NCBI GenBank assembly: GCA_016937015.1
Contig: JAFGWT010000495.1
Span: 1 to 63,684, forward strand
Source: Deltaproteobacteria bacterium
Lineage (GTDB): Bacteria; Myxococcota_A; Polyangia; JAAYKL01
Direction: 5' to 3'
Length of the DNA: 63,684 nt
In this document: positions 27,394 through 37,051 of the stretch, in pieces
Numbering within the stretch: the first letter of the stretch is position 1
How the letters are laid out: each line of letters opens with the position of its first letter
Notes under the pieces: generated by a model
Told to the model about the DNA's origin: nothing
The model's database searches: none
The model's input: the letters and a program-made list of their open reading frames with translations, nothing else
Position numbers and translations under genes: made by a program

Positions 27394-27740
27394 AATGCCT
27401 TTCCTGATACAAACAGACATCCGTGTATTCACGAATACCGTTGTGTAACAGAACGATACTTCAATACCTAAAGTCAAATATTCAATCAAAAATATCTTAA
27501 TTTTTTTCAACAGATCCGGGCACTTGTTCGATCACCGATCTATCATCCGAACAATCTGTCGTGCAAAAATGGAAATAGCCTTCAACGTGAAAAAATTATT
27601 AAATTTAATTAATAAATTAAATCCCAAATGGCCTGAATTGTGAGAGAACAATCGTAATTGGCGAGTTCAATTTCGGCTGGATTTGGCCTGGCGGGCGCAC
27701 GACGCCGGCATTCGGATACGATCCCAGGGAGGAACGAAAC
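27394..27740. other. AT-rich divergent intergenic region
   Basis: About 350 bp between the divergent methylase and lipoprotein genes. Positions 27480-27635 are very AT-rich (runs of AAATTTAATTAATAAATT type) and probably hold both promoters, but no single promoter stands out. A GGGAGGA ribosome site precedes the lipoprotein ATG. Confidence 0.5.
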
Positions 27741-29759
27741 ATGAAACCTGTATTGCTTATCTTTTTTTCTCTGACCATCTTCGGATGCAATTCACTGACA
27801 GGTGCAAATGACATTGGCGCCGGCCCCAAAGACTCTAACGATACCGTGGACACCGGTCCGGACTCGTCCACGGGTTCGTCTGAAGTAACAGCGACAGATA
27901 CGGGCTCGTCGACGAGCGAAACGACTGATACCGACAGTTCTGTTCACACAGACACGGATTCTGATTCAGACACATATTCTGATGCAGACACATATTCTGA
28001 TGCAGATACCGCCACGGATTCTGAGGCGGACACAGATTCGGATTCAGACAACAACACGAATTCTGATTCAGACACAAAGTCGGATTCAGACAACAACACG
28101 GATTCTGATACAGATTCGGACACGGATTTTAATACAGATTCAGACACGGATTTTGTTAAAGATTCAGACACTGCCTTGAAATCCCCTGGGGACGCCTGTT
28201 CATCGGCAGACGAATGCGCCTCACACAATTGCGTGGCAATCGCTTCGGGAACACGCGTCTGCTGTGAAAACGCCTGCGACGGCATCTGTGAAGCCTGCGG
28301 CGCCAATGGTGCCTGCGATCAGGCTCCCGAAACCGACTCCCGCTGCACCCCGGTTACCTGCCCCCCTGCAACGGATTGCATCGGCTACCCCACTGAGCCA
28401 TCCGGCATGGCATGTCAGGCGCCGGGACAATGCATTACCGAGGACAGTTACTGTGCACCGGATTATTTTTCCAGTGACGAACTGTGTGGCGAGGTGAAAA
28501 CATGCAACAGCGCCGGCGATTGCGAATGCGGCGCCGATGCGCCCTGTCATCCGGAATGCCCATGCGGTATTGGGGAGGGCACGTGCACTTCGGATGATCA
28601 GTGTGCCGACGGACTCGTTTGCACCGCAGATGCCATTTTAAAACTCGGCACCGCTGGCGCAAGCTGCATGCCTGCCCATTGCACAAATGATGAAACAGAC
28701 ACTGCAGATAACGAAACAAGCCAGGACTGTGGTGGGGAATGCGGCTGCCGTGCCACATTCGAAAATATCAGCATGTCCGTATCCGGCAGTGTCTACCTGG
28801 GTGATATGAGCGGCGACGCCAGCACCCTTGTGGGTTACCGAATCGTCGATGGCATTCAGTACGCACTCGTTATTTCCGCCACCACCGGTGAAGTGTCCAC
28901 ACTCGAAAGTTTTGATACCGACGGCAGTGCAACCGCCACATTCACAAACAATGATGGTACCGTGATCACAGGCATTGTGTACTGTGCAAGCCCAGGTATA
29001 GGCGAATGCGCCAGCGGCGATCCGATCGTACCCACGCTCTGGCTTGGCGCCGACAGCTCTCCGCAAACACTGCCGTTTGTGGGTGAAGTCAGAGGCATGT
29101 CAGCCACTGGCAACGTATTACTGGCCGTCGCAGACTACGGCAACGGTGATCCCATCGAAACGCTTCAGTATCGCCGCGCCACCCAAACCACACGGTATAC
29201 AACCGCTTTGGGGGGCACGTTCGCCAATTGGAAGATTTCAGGCGATGGCAGTGTCATTAGCGGGCGCCTCCTGAGCATGGCTTCTAAAAACATAGACGTT
29301 CTGTGGTACCCCGAGGACAACACGTTCGAAACCCCCCAGTACCCGGCGGACTGGACCACTGTATCCATCACCGCTATCAATGAGGATGGCACCGTGTTTG
29401 CCGGGTCGTTTTTCGGCTCAAATGGCGTATACGAAGCCTTTGTATCCATAAACGGCACGATTCAGGTGGTCGCCCCACCAGCGGTGGATATGGTTGAGAT
29501 TTTTCCAATTGAAATGACACCGGATGGCAGTCGTTTCATTGGCAGTGCCAATACCAACGGCGTATATGACGCGATACTCTGGGATGAAACAAACGGCGTA
29601 AAAACCGTTTATGATGAACTGGTCTCACGGGGAATTGAATTTCCATCAGACGTCACAGAACTGCCAGGCAGCACATCATATATCAGTGCCGACGGCCGTA
29701 CGCTGGTCGGACAGACGTATTCCGCACCGGTATTCTGGCGCGCGCATCTGATTGATTAA
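27741..29759 (+). CDS. Surface lipoprotein with Asp/Ser/Thr repeat stalk and HAF-like repeats
   Basis: The 672-residue product starts with a lipoprotein signal (IFGC, acylated Cys16). Residues about 35-140 are an Asp-Ser/Asp-Thr stalk encoded by near-identical short repeats (27950-28170). A Cys-rich domain follows (about 145-335; [22 protein letters not shown]), of the type common in myxobacterial surface proteins. The last 330 residues carry at least six motifs of the form xxDGxxxxG ([40 protein letters not shown]) like HAF extracellular repeats, suggesting a beta-propeller. GGGAGGA precedes the ATG. The stalk could bind calcium or be phosphorylated. Confidence 0.75.
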   Translation: MKPVLLIFFSLTIFGCNSLTGANDIGAGPKDSNDTVDTGPDSSTGSSEVTATDTGSSTSETTDTDSSVHTDTDSDSDTYSDADTYSDADTATDSEADTDSDSDNNTNSDSDTKSDSDNNTDSDTDSDTDFNTDSDTDFVKDSDTALKSPGDACSSADECASHNCVAIASGTRVCCENACDGICEACGANGACDQAPETDSRCTPVTCPPATDCIGYPTEPSGMACQAPGQCITEDSYCAPDYFSSDELCGEVKTCNSAGDCECGADAPCHPECPCGIGEGTCTSDDQCADGLVCTADAILKLGTAGASCMPAHCTNDETDTADNETSQDCGGECGCRATFENISMSVSGSVYLGDMSGDASTLVGYRIVDGIQYALVISATTGEVSTLESFDTDGSATATFTNNDGTVITGIVYCASPGIGECASGDPIVPTLWLGADSSPQTLPFVGEVRGMSATGNVLLAVADYGNGDPIETLQYRRATQTTRYTTALGGTFANWKISGDGSVISGRLLSMASKNIDVLWYPEDNTFETPQYPADWTTVSITAINEDGTVFAGSFFGSNGVYEAFVSINGTIQVVAPPAVDMVEIFPIEMTPDGSRFIGSANTNGVYDAILWDETNGVKTVYDELVSRGIEFPSDVTELPGSTSYISADGRTLVGQTYSAPVFWRAHLID

Positions 29760-29844
29760 AATTATTCTGCCTGTTGTGAATACCCATGATTGCCCTCGTT
29801 ATCATAAAGGCCCGCTATGCGGAAAACGGTTCCCAAAGAAAGGG

Positions 29845-29874
29845 TTGATAATGGATGGGCCTACTGCATATAAC
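29845..29874 (+). promoter_or_regulatory. Sigma-70-type promoter before the PEGA/TPR gene
   Basis: TTGATA (29845-29850), an 18-bp spacer and TATAAC (29869-29874). Transcription would start near 29881. Confidence 0.5.
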
Positions 29875-29903
29875 ACGTCGACTGAAAACGAATGGAGTCA
29901 GCA

Positions 29904-30893
29904 GTGAAAACTTTCAGAATCCACATTATAACTTTATGGATCGCGGCAATCGGCAGCATTTCCAGTTACGCCATGGGAAACGAAGCGGAAAAGGCCAGTC
30001 AGCTGTTTTCCGAAGGCGTAACCGCATTTGACGCGGAACACTACACGGAAGCAGCTGACCGGTTTAGAGACGCCAACAGAATTCGTCATAACTGGAAGGT
30101 GCTGTACAACATTGGTCAGGCCGAGGCTGCGGCAAAACGGTATGGTCTTGCCCTGGAAGCATTCGAAAGCTACATCGCCGAAGGGGGCGATAAAATTCCG
30201 GAAAATCGGCTGGATGAAGTTCACCACGAAGTCCGTCGCCTGCGAGACATGACCGGGACCATCGACATTAAGGCGCCGGACGGCGCAATCATAAAAGTGG
30301 ATGATGTGGAAAGGGGGGTCGCGCCGCTGCCCGGTTCCCTGCTTGTCGCGGCGGGGACAACACACGTATTGCGGGTTGTTCAGGATGGTCAGGAAATATA
30401 CACCACGACCATCAAACTGAACGGTGGACAAACCCGTGAATTATCTGTCACAAACGAATCAGAAACGACATCTGACGAAGGCGCAAACAGTAAAGCGAAT
30501 AACCTCAACAACACCAATACCGTTGAACAAAACACCGATTTCCATCGCAGTGGTGATGGTCTGAAACTGACCGGGTGGATCCTTTTAGGGACTGGTGTAG
30601 CCGTTTTGGCCGCCGGCGCTGTCACCGGTGGCGTCGCACTGAGCCGAAAAAGCAGTTTCGACAGCGAATGCGGTTCGAATGCCACAGTCGTGTGCTCAGC
30701 CACTGCGCAACAGAATCTGGATCAATCCAAAACCGCCGGAAATATCTCCACTGCCATGTTTATATCCGGCGGCGTGCTGACTGCCACCGCAATAGTGCTT
30801 CTGATTGCCGCCAAAAAAAAGGAATTCACACAAACTGCACGGCCCATCCTTGGCAGAGGCGTTGCCGGAATTCAACTGACACACCAATTCTAA
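29904..30893 (+). CDS. Exported TPR/PEGA-type membrane protein
   Basis: The GTG at 29904 is preferred because GGAG sits 8 bases upstream and the product (329 residues) then begins with a signal peptide (KTFRIHIITLWIAA to SYAMG); the ATG at 29892 overlaps that ribosome site. Residues about 30-110 contain two TPR-like helices (ADRFRDANRIRHNWKVLYNIGQAEAA). A PEGA-like beta domain follows (GTIDIKAPDGAIIKVDDVERG, about 115-185), then an Asn/Thr-rich linker, and two TM helices (about 220-245 and 270-295). This layout is common in Myxococcota and of unknown function. It is flanked by the surface lipoprotein. Confidence 0.7.
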   Translation: MKTFRIHIITLWIAAIGSISSYAMGNEAEKASQLFSEGVTAFDAEHYTEAADRFRDANRIRHNWKVLYNIGQAEAAAKRYGLALEAFESYIAEGGDKIPENRLDEVHHEVRRLRDMTGTIDIKAPDGAIIKVDDVERGVAPLPGSLLVAAGTTHVLRVVQDGQEIYTTTIKLNGGQTRELSVTNESETTSDEGANSKANNLNNTNTVEQNTDFHRSGDGLKLTGWILLGTGVAVLAAGAVTGGVALSRKSSFDSECGSNATVVCSATAQQNLDQSKTAGNISTAMFISGGVLTATAIVLLIAAKKKEFTQTARPILGRGVAGIQLTHQF

Positions 30894-31032
30894 CAACCAA
30901 CACACAAAATCGCTTTGGCGGCTTTAGACCTAAACGTACATCAGATAATCGAATCTGTGTTCATTGTCCTGCCTACACATCCGGCTTTCCGGGCTGCCGG
31001 ATTCCGTCAACACTAAATAAATTGTTTCGGCC

Positions 31033-31587
31033 TTACCCTTCAACCGGACCAAACCGGGCGGCCCATGCATCAAACGTGGCAAGGCAGCGTTCCCCAAACG
31101 AAGCCATCTTTGCTCTCACCATATCGTGGTGATTTGGCATTTCCGGTACCGGCGTGCTCTTGGAAAAAAAATTGTCCACATAGGCGATAATCTGCTCTTC
31201 GATGGTTTCGGGCACAATATCCTTTGGTGGCAGCGGCAGGTTTTGTGCGAGAATATCCTCCCGGGTCAGACCAACGCCAATATGACATTCACACACTCTG
31301 GCATGCCGGGGGAACCCGAGACGCAAAAGCAGCTCGGCCCCCAGCAGTCCATGTTTCATGTACGGTTCACTGCCAGTGCACCCAATGGTCGGCGCATGGG
31401 TCCAGACCACACCGATATCGTGCAGCAGTGCGGCTTCCTCAATAAATTCAAGATCCGGTGTCAGCGCCGGTACCCACTGGGCCACCTGTAAGGAAAATCT
31501 GGCCACGGCCTCGCTGTGGGTGATCAGCAAACGACGACCCCTGTCATCTTCCGGTGCATACTTTTTCAACAGTTCCCGTGGATTCAC
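31033..31587 (-). CDS. HD-domain phosphohydrolase
   Basis: The 184-residue cytoplasmic protein has the metal-binding HD pattern: His24 (ITHSEAVARF), His56-Asp57 (LLHDIG), further histidines (MKHGLLGAE, CECHIGVG) and a late Asp in YVDNFFS. It resembles the small HDIG proteins of the TIGR00295 type, whose substrate is unclear. The GTG start has AAAGG 8 bases upstream. It begins 3 bp after the stop of the radical SAM gene, so the two are translated from one message. Confidence 0.85.
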   Translation of the reverse strand: MNPRELLKKYAPEDDRGRRLLITHSEAVARFSLQVAQWVPALTPDLEFIEEAALLHDIGVVWTHAPTIGCTGSEPYMKHGLLGAELLLRLGFPRHARVCECHIGVGLTREDILAQNLPLPPKDIVPETIEEQIIAYVDNFFSKSTPVPEMPNHHDMVRAKMASFGERCLATFDAWAARFGPVEG

Positions 31588-31590
31588 TTT

Positions 31591-34191
31591 TTATGCCTTT
31601 AACCACCTGGTTCGGACCACCCAGATGTCTGCCAACGCCTCGGCCATCTGTGGCAGAATCGCGGCTAGGATTTCCTGGGGACGCGTCCCCCCCGAGCCGC
31701 GCAGCGCCAGGGTCATGACCATTGCAGACCGGTCACCCCAGTGGGGTACGGGTAATTCCATCTCAACATCCTTTACAACCAGCGCATTCGTCACATATTG
31801 ACGGATTTCCACCACCCGAGTCTGTCCTTTTCGCTCCCGTTCCACCTCAAGGATATCCATTGCCATCAGCTTTTTCAACGCCTCATCGAGAACTGCCTCA
31901 GGTACCTTAACCAGAACAACGTACTCAACCGCCGTGTAAGCGGCGGACAATTTAGGCGTCCCCGCATCCAAACGGGAAATGCGACGAACCTCAAGGTCCG
32001 CCGGCAACGCATGATTTAATCTGGCCAGCATCTCTCCCTCGTCGTCCGGCGGATTGACCAGCCACACATCGAATGGTTCGGCAAGCGCCGCTGTTCCCAA
32101 AGGCAACGGCGGCGGCGCTTCTATTTTGGGTTTGGGATGAAACCCCTGGGTGTACCACAAATGCAATCCCGCCCGTGTCAGGCCCCGCATCAGATGCCGC
32201 ATCCTGTCCAGATGACCAATGTATACCTGGCGACCATGGAATGCCGTTTCCAGCCTAAAGCGGACGGCGTCAGTGCCCGCCTGGATGACGGGCGCCGGTT
32301 TGGGCATGCCTTTTTGTCGTTCAATGGGCTGGGGCGTCAAAGATGGAGACGTCGTGTTCTTTTGCGGTCGCGTTGGCAGGTCCGACCTTTTGCAGCCCAG
32401 TCCGCAATGATGGCACACAAAGCGGGTGCCTTCGTCCTGGGCATACACCCCGCAGGGCGCAGTGGGGGTTGTCGCATAGGCTCTGTCCCGCTCGGCGCGC
32501 CGAAACGCCACGCTCACACCGGTGTCGATATGGGACCATGGGACCCTTGCCGAATCTGGAATCCGGCGAAGCAGTGCGGCCGAATCAATCTGAGCCAAAA
32601 GCCCATCCCAAATGTCTGCCGAAAACTTCTCGTCCCAGCCACAGAACATGGCGCCCTGATCCACTGCCTGTTCCACCAAATCCGACAGCTGAACATCCCC
32701 CCTGGCGAAAATGCCTTCGAGCACGCTCATCCCCACGTGATGGGTTTTCAGTTTGATTCTTTCATTTCTGGCCAGCTCTCGCAAAAAAAGCTGCCGTCTC
32801 CTGATTTCCTCGGCGTCCAGCATCTCTTCCAGCTCAAAGGGCGTCAGCGGTTTGGGCACAAACGTTGACACAGACACCACCACCTCCGCGCGCCGCCCCA
32901 CCCGAAGTCTTCCCAATTGTCGGATACGCACGGCGAGGTCTATTATCGCAGCCAGATCCGCATCAGTTTCAGTAGGCAGGCCCAGCATGAAGTAAAGTTT
33001 GATGCGACTGAACCCCCGGTCATAAAATCGCCCGGCAGCCGCAAGGACGTCGTCCTCAGACACGTTTTTGTTAATCAAATCCCGAAGTCTCTGACTGCCC
33101 GCCTCGGGGGCCAGCGTCACTCCGGAGGCCCGCAGTTTGGACAGCACCTCAATCACACCATCCGATAATCCGTATGCCCGAAGCGACGGCACAGAAAACG
33201 ATACCCGTTTGCTAAGATAGTCATTGCCGAGTCCGGTGATAATATTTTCAATTTCGCTGTGATCCGCTGAGGACAACGCTGACAGCGACACTTCGTCAAA
33301 ACCCAGCGCGCAAGTGGCCTTTTCGAGAATCCTGGCCACGGCCTGTTCGCTGCGTTCCCGGACTGGCCGATACAGATACCCGGCCTGGCAGAATCGACAC
33401 CCCTCTGTGCATCCCCTCGCAATTTCAACGCTGTAACGGTCAAAAACCGCCTGAACCGTGCTAATCGGCCCATTCCCGGACGGAAAGGCTTCCAGATTGG
33501 CCACTGCCGCGGGACGAACAGCAGTCATTTCGTCTGACAACACCATTCTTCCCGACGTTGAATCGAAAGTTCGGCTGTGCAGATTGGGGGCATATGCAAA
33601 CGGCAGACTGTCCAGACGTCGCAGTGTCTCCAGCCGGGATCTGTTTTCCCGTTTACACGCCGCCACCTCGGTCATCAGCGTCGGCAGGGATTCCTCGCCA
33701 TCGCCCAGCAATACCACATCCACAAACGGTGCAATCGGTTCCGCCTCAACGGCCACCGGCCCACCAACAATCACCAGCGTATCCCCTTCGGTGCGTCGTT
33801 CGGCCCGTCTGGGAATCCGGCCCATATCGAGCATGTGCACCATGTTGGTAAACGTCAGTTCGTACTGGAGCGAAAAACCCACCACATCAAACGAATTCAG
33901 TACCGCACCCGTTTCGAGGCTCACCAGCGGCAGGTTGTTTTCCTTCAGCACCGCGATCATATCAGGCCACGGCATAAACACCCGCTCAGCCGCCATTCCG
34001 TCGATATGATTGACGACCTCATACAGAATCGACAGTCCGATATGGCTCATTCCGATTTCATACGCATCGGGAAAAGCCAGCGCTATCCTTACCTCGGGAT
34101 TTTGAGGAACCATGCTCCCAAACTCACCCCCCACGTAGCGCCCTGGTTTTTCGACATTCAACAGATATTTTGCATAGGGACTATTCCACAT
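31591..34191 (-). CDS. B12-type radical SAM protein fused to a DUF2344 domain
   Basis: The 866-residue protein joins two families usually named TIGR03960 and TIGR03936. Residues 1-200 resemble a cobalamin-binding-like domain without the His-loop of true B12 binders. The radical SAM core holds the 4Fe-4S motif CTEGCRFC (Cys261, Cys265, Cys268). A small Cys cluster (CHHCGLGC) near residue 610 may be a second metal site. The DUF2344 domain (about 655-866) begins RFRLETAFHGRQVYIGHLDRM and includes YTQGFHPKPK. Function is unknown. I chose the ATG at 34191 (WNSPYAKYLLNVEKPGRYVGGE is the conserved start); an upstream TTG is unlikely. Confidence 0.88.
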   Translation of the reverse strand: MWNSPYAKYLLNVEKPGRYVGGEFGSMVPQNPEVRIALAFPDAYEIGMSHIGLSILYEVVNHIDGMAAERVFMPWPDMIAVLKENNLPLVSLETGAVLNSFDVVGFSLQYELTFTNMVHMLDMGRIPRRAERRTEGDTLVIVGGPVAVEAEPIAPFVDVVLLGDGEESLPTLMTEVAACKRENRSRLETLRRLDSLPFAYAPNLHSRTFDSTSGRMVLSDEMTAVRPAAVANLEAFPSGNGPISTVQAVFDRYSVEIARGCTEGCRFCQAGYLYRPVRERSEQAVARILEKATCALGFDEVSLSALSSADHSEIENIITGLGNDYLSKRVSFSVPSLRAYGLSDGVIEVLSKLRASGVTLAPEAGSQRLRDLINKNVSEDDVLAAAGRFYDRGFSRIKLYFMLGLPTETDADLAAIIDLAVRIRQLGRLRVGRRAEVVVSVSTFVPKPLTPFELEEMLDAEEIRRRQLFLRELARNERIKLKTHHVGMSVLEGIFARGDVQLSDLVEQAVDQGAMFCGWDEKFSADIWDGLLAQIDSAALLRRIPDSARVPWSHIDTGVSVAFRRAERDRAYATTPTAPCGVYAQDEGTRFVCHHCGLGCKRSDLPTRPQKNTTSPSLTPQPIERQKGMPKPAPVIQAGTDAVRFRLETAFHGRQVYIGHLDRMRHLMRGLTRAGLHLWYTQGFHPKPKIEAPPPLPLGTAALAEPFDVWLVNPPDDEGEMLARLNHALPADLEVRRISRLDAGTPKLSAAYTAVEYVVLVKVPEAVLDEALKKLMAMDILEVERERKGQTRVVEIRQYVTNALVVKDVEMELPVPHWGDRSAMVMTLALRGSGGTRPQEILAAILPQMAEALADIWVVRTRWLKA

Positions 34192-34302
34192 ATTCAACTC
34201 GCTCGAAGGTTGCCGGATACAATTGCCAACCCGCACCAAACCGGCTTTTTGGCATGTGGACTCCTGTTTATGGAATAATCAGACGGTTTGCAAACAAAAG
34301 AA

Positions 34303-36318
34303 TCAGCGTTCCCGGTGTTTGCCGGTCTTTTCCTGAATCGCGCTCTTCAGTCGGTCAACGCGAATAAAGTACTGTCCCCCAGGATGCTCCTCCTGATATT
34401 CGCGGAACATTTTCATCGCCCCCGGATAATCACGCAGATTGTATCTGCCCAGCGCAATTCGGTATCGGGCTTCCTCGCAGCGGGGATGCCTGGGTTTGGC
34501 AGAAATAAAGGTAAGCAGATCCCGCTCTGCAAGGCGCCACTGCTGGTCGACTTCCTGATGCAAAACCCCACGCCACAGATGGGCATAGGCACTGCGGTGG
34601 CCGTCGGGGAACATCCTTAAAAAATCATTAAAACACTGCAGTGCATTGTTGCGAACCCCTTCGCGGCCGTAGAGTTCACATAAAGAGAAATAGGCATCCT
34701 CCTGCAACTGTCCCACAACCGGAGAGGCCACATACGATGTAAATGCCGCTCTGGCCCGGTCGTAATCACCAATGTAATCCATGGCCAGCCGACCTATCTC
34801 ATATTTCGAATTCTGGGCGATAGGCGTTCCTGGCGCTGAGGCTGCAACTCGCTCAAACGTATCGGCCGCCTTTTGATAATCGCCCATCGCCCCGTAGCAT
34901 TCCGCCAGCAGTGACAGCGCGGTCGTCAACTGCGATCCGTCCACGCGGCGGACCGTCTCTTCAAGCAAACGGGCCGCATACGGCATATCCCCGGCGCTCA
35001 TGGCTGCCTTTGCGCGAACCACAAAGCTCTTGCTCTCCTCGTCCTTCACTTCCTCGGTGTTCAAGGTAGCCTGACGCTTTTTCCACTTCCGCTTCTGCCC
35101 CATATTGGCCACTCTGGGCACGTAATTTTCGCTCGGATTCAGCGTAAACTTAACCTGCTCACTCACTTGCTCATTGGTCAGTTGCGCCTCAACGGTCTGC
35201 ATCCCCGGCTTGGTGAGTCGATAGGAGACCGGCCCGGCGGGCAAGCGCACCGTCAGGGGCGTAAATCCAACCACACGATTATCTATTTCGACCTGTACAT
35301 GTTCCTGACCGCCATCAAATCGAACCAGCCGTCCCGAAATGGTCCCTGGATTGTTTGATATGGACTCCACTTCCTGGGCGAGGATGCGCTGATGATCTCC
35401 CAGCGGAACCAACCGACCATCCCCGGGCACCTGCAGCAGATTACCGGCCGCAACGTCTACGCGCGGATGGGCGCCAACCCTGGAAACCACTTCGACTTCA
35501 CCGCGGGTCACCGACACCTGCGTAACGCCATCACCAAACACTTCAACCGTAAATACGGTTCCTTTTACCCGAACCACCGATTCAGGTGTATGAATTTCCA
35601 TGCGACGTCCCAGGCTGCCATCGTAATCGACTGCCAGTTTGCCCCGCTCCAGTGACATGGAAATCAGTTCCGAAGAAATCTCATTCACCGTCCAGCTGGT
35701 TTCATCGACCAGAGAAATCTTTACAAAGCGGCCCATGCGAAAATTCATAATGGCATCTTTGGCAACCGCCACTGTGCTGCCGGGGGACATCGTCAATGTG
35801 TCATCCATTCCGCTAAATGGCTGACCATTCAAATAGACGGTTCCCTGCATCTTATTGATACGTCCCTCGGATAAATCACTGCCAGGCTGCGGCAGGGAAA
35901 TTCCCCGGTCGTCCACTGGTGCTGGCGGCGCTACGGATATGCCCGCGATGGTTCGATCTGGCGGTTGCCTGTAAAATGAAAGTAACACAGCCACCGCGAT
36001 ACCGGCAGCCACCGCCAGAGACAGGGCGCCTGCATACACCATCCGAATATTTCGGTTTTTCGGTTTGCCCGCGTAATCCCGCGCGATTTCGTGAATGGAC
36101 GGTACGAGACGATCGTACACCGACGCCTTCTGCGCCTGAGACATCGAAGGGGTCTCCACCCGAAATGCCTCCATGTCGGCAAGTCCCTGCCATGCAGTCA
36201 TGCAGGCATCGCACCGACGCAGATGCATATCGACGCCAGACCGCGTTACAGCGCTCAGCTCTTTATATTTTGCCAGGTGCGCAAGAGTCGACCGGCATGT
36301 TTTGCTAACGGGTTTCAT
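34303..36318 (-). CDS. Anti-sigma-factor / FecR / PEGA / TPR membrane protein
   Basis: The 671-residue protein begins with a zinc-finger anti-sigma domain (His32-x3-Cys36-x2-Cys39), then one TM helix (about 91-116), a FecR-like beta domain (about 150-320; VVRVKGTVFTVEVFGDG), a PEGA-like segment (about 345-410) and C-terminal TPR repeats (about 450-660). The cytoplasmic end should bind the ECF sigma factor, whose gene ends 6 bp upstream, and the periplasmic part should sense an envelope signal. Fusing FecR and TPR repeats to the anti-sigma domain removes the need for a separate transducer. No TonB receptor is nearby. Confidence 0.85.
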   Translation of the reverse strand: MKPVSKTCRSTLAHLAKYKELSAVTRSGVDMHLRRCDACMTAWQGLADMEAFRVETPSMSQAQKASVYDRLVPSIHEIARDYAGKPKNRNIRMVYAGALSLAVAAGIAVAVLLSFYRQPPDRTIAGISVAPPAPVDDRGISLPQPGSDLSEGRINKMQGTVYLNGQPFSGMDDTLTMSPGSTVAVAKDAIMNFRMGRFVKISLVDETSWTVNEISSELISMSLERGKLAVDYDGSLGRRMEIHTPESVVRVKGTVFTVEVFGDGVTQVSVTRGEVEVVSRVGAHPRVDVAAGNLLQVPGDGRLVPLGDHQRILAQEVESISNNPGTISGRLVRFDGGQEHVQVEIDNRVVGFTPLTVRLPAGPVSYRLTKPGMQTVEAQLTNEQVSEQVKFTLNPSENYVPRVANMGQKRKWKKRQATLNTEEVKDEESKSFVVRAKAAMSAGDMPYAARLLEETVRRVDGSQLTTALSLLAECYGAMGDYQKAADTFERVAASAPGTPIAQNSKYEIGRLAMDYIGDYDRARAAFTSYVASPVVGQLQEDAYFSLCELYGREGVRNNALQCFNDFLRMFPDGHRSAYAHLWRGVLHQEVDQQWRLAERDLLTFISAKPRHPRCEEARYRIALGRYNLRDYPGAMKMFREYQEEHPGGQYFIRVDRLKSAIQEKTGKHRER

Positions 36319-36324
36319 ATTTTC

Positions 36325-36966
36325 TTACTTATACAGCTGAGAAAGGACTTCCTTCCTCGCTGCCTGCAATCTGGATCCAATGGTCGAAACCGTTGAATCG
36401 AGCAATTCCGCTATTTCCTGAAGTGAATACCCCTCATATGTATACAGGATAAACGTTTCCCGCTTTTTGTCAGACAAACGCTCAAGCACATCGTAAACTT
36501 CCTGAATATTGGAGAGCCTGCTCTCCGGCGTCCGGCGAACCGATGTGCCACGCACTTCATTTACATCCTTTACGGCCGCATTCAACCGTCGGTGCCTTGT
36601 CCGCACGCGAATTTCCTGTCGGGCCACATTTATTGTAATACGAAACAACCAGGTGGAAAACGCAGAGGCGCCGCGAAATTTGCGGACAGACTGGAACACA
36701 TTCAGGAACACCATCTGAACCAGATCATCCACGTCTTCCTGGGGCCCCAGCAGCAGGCTTAAATGTCGATGCACGCCACTCACGTGCCGTTGAAACAGCT
36801 CCTGGAAGGCCATTGTATCGCCATCCTGGCATCTTCTGACCAGGCTACTGATGGATTCCGGCTTTGATTTCGCGGCAAGTCCCAGCTTTCCAAGTACCCC
36901 TGCTGTCATGTTTTTCATACCCACCTTTGGTTCGTTTCCATCATTTCTCTTATTGTTAGAAGACAT
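36325..36966 (-). CDS. ECF-family RNA polymerase sigma factor
   Basis: The 213-residue protein has a 40-residue N-terminal extension, region 2 (QDGDTMAFQELFQRHVSGVHRH, DVDDLVQMVFLNVFQSV, FSTWLFRITINVARQEIR) and region 4 (RLSDKKRETFILYTYEGYSLQEIAELLDSTVSTIGSRL) with the helix-turn-helix. It lacks region 3, as in ECF factors. It is released to drive its regulon when the FecR-type anti-sigma protein, encoded 6 bp downstream, receives a signal. A TATAAT-like hexamer on the minus strand (37024-37029) could be its promoter's -10; no clear -35 was seen. Confidence 0.93.
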   Translation of the reverse strand: MSSNNKRNDGNEPKVGMKNMTAGVLGKLGLAAKSKPESISSLVRRCQDGDTMAFQELFQRHVSGVHRHLSLLLGPQEDVDDLVQMVFLNVFQSVRKFRGASAFSTWLFRITINVARQEIRVRTRHRRLNAAVKDVNEVRGTSVRRTPESRLSNIQEVYDVLERLSDKKRETFILYTYEGYSLQEIAELLDSTVSTIGSRLQAARKEVLSQLYK

Positions 36967-37051
36967 GTAACCCCGGTTTTATGAAATGGCTCTAAGTTTT
37001 TAATAAAAATTAATAATTATTGAATTATACGTTTTTTACTCGCATACCCGA

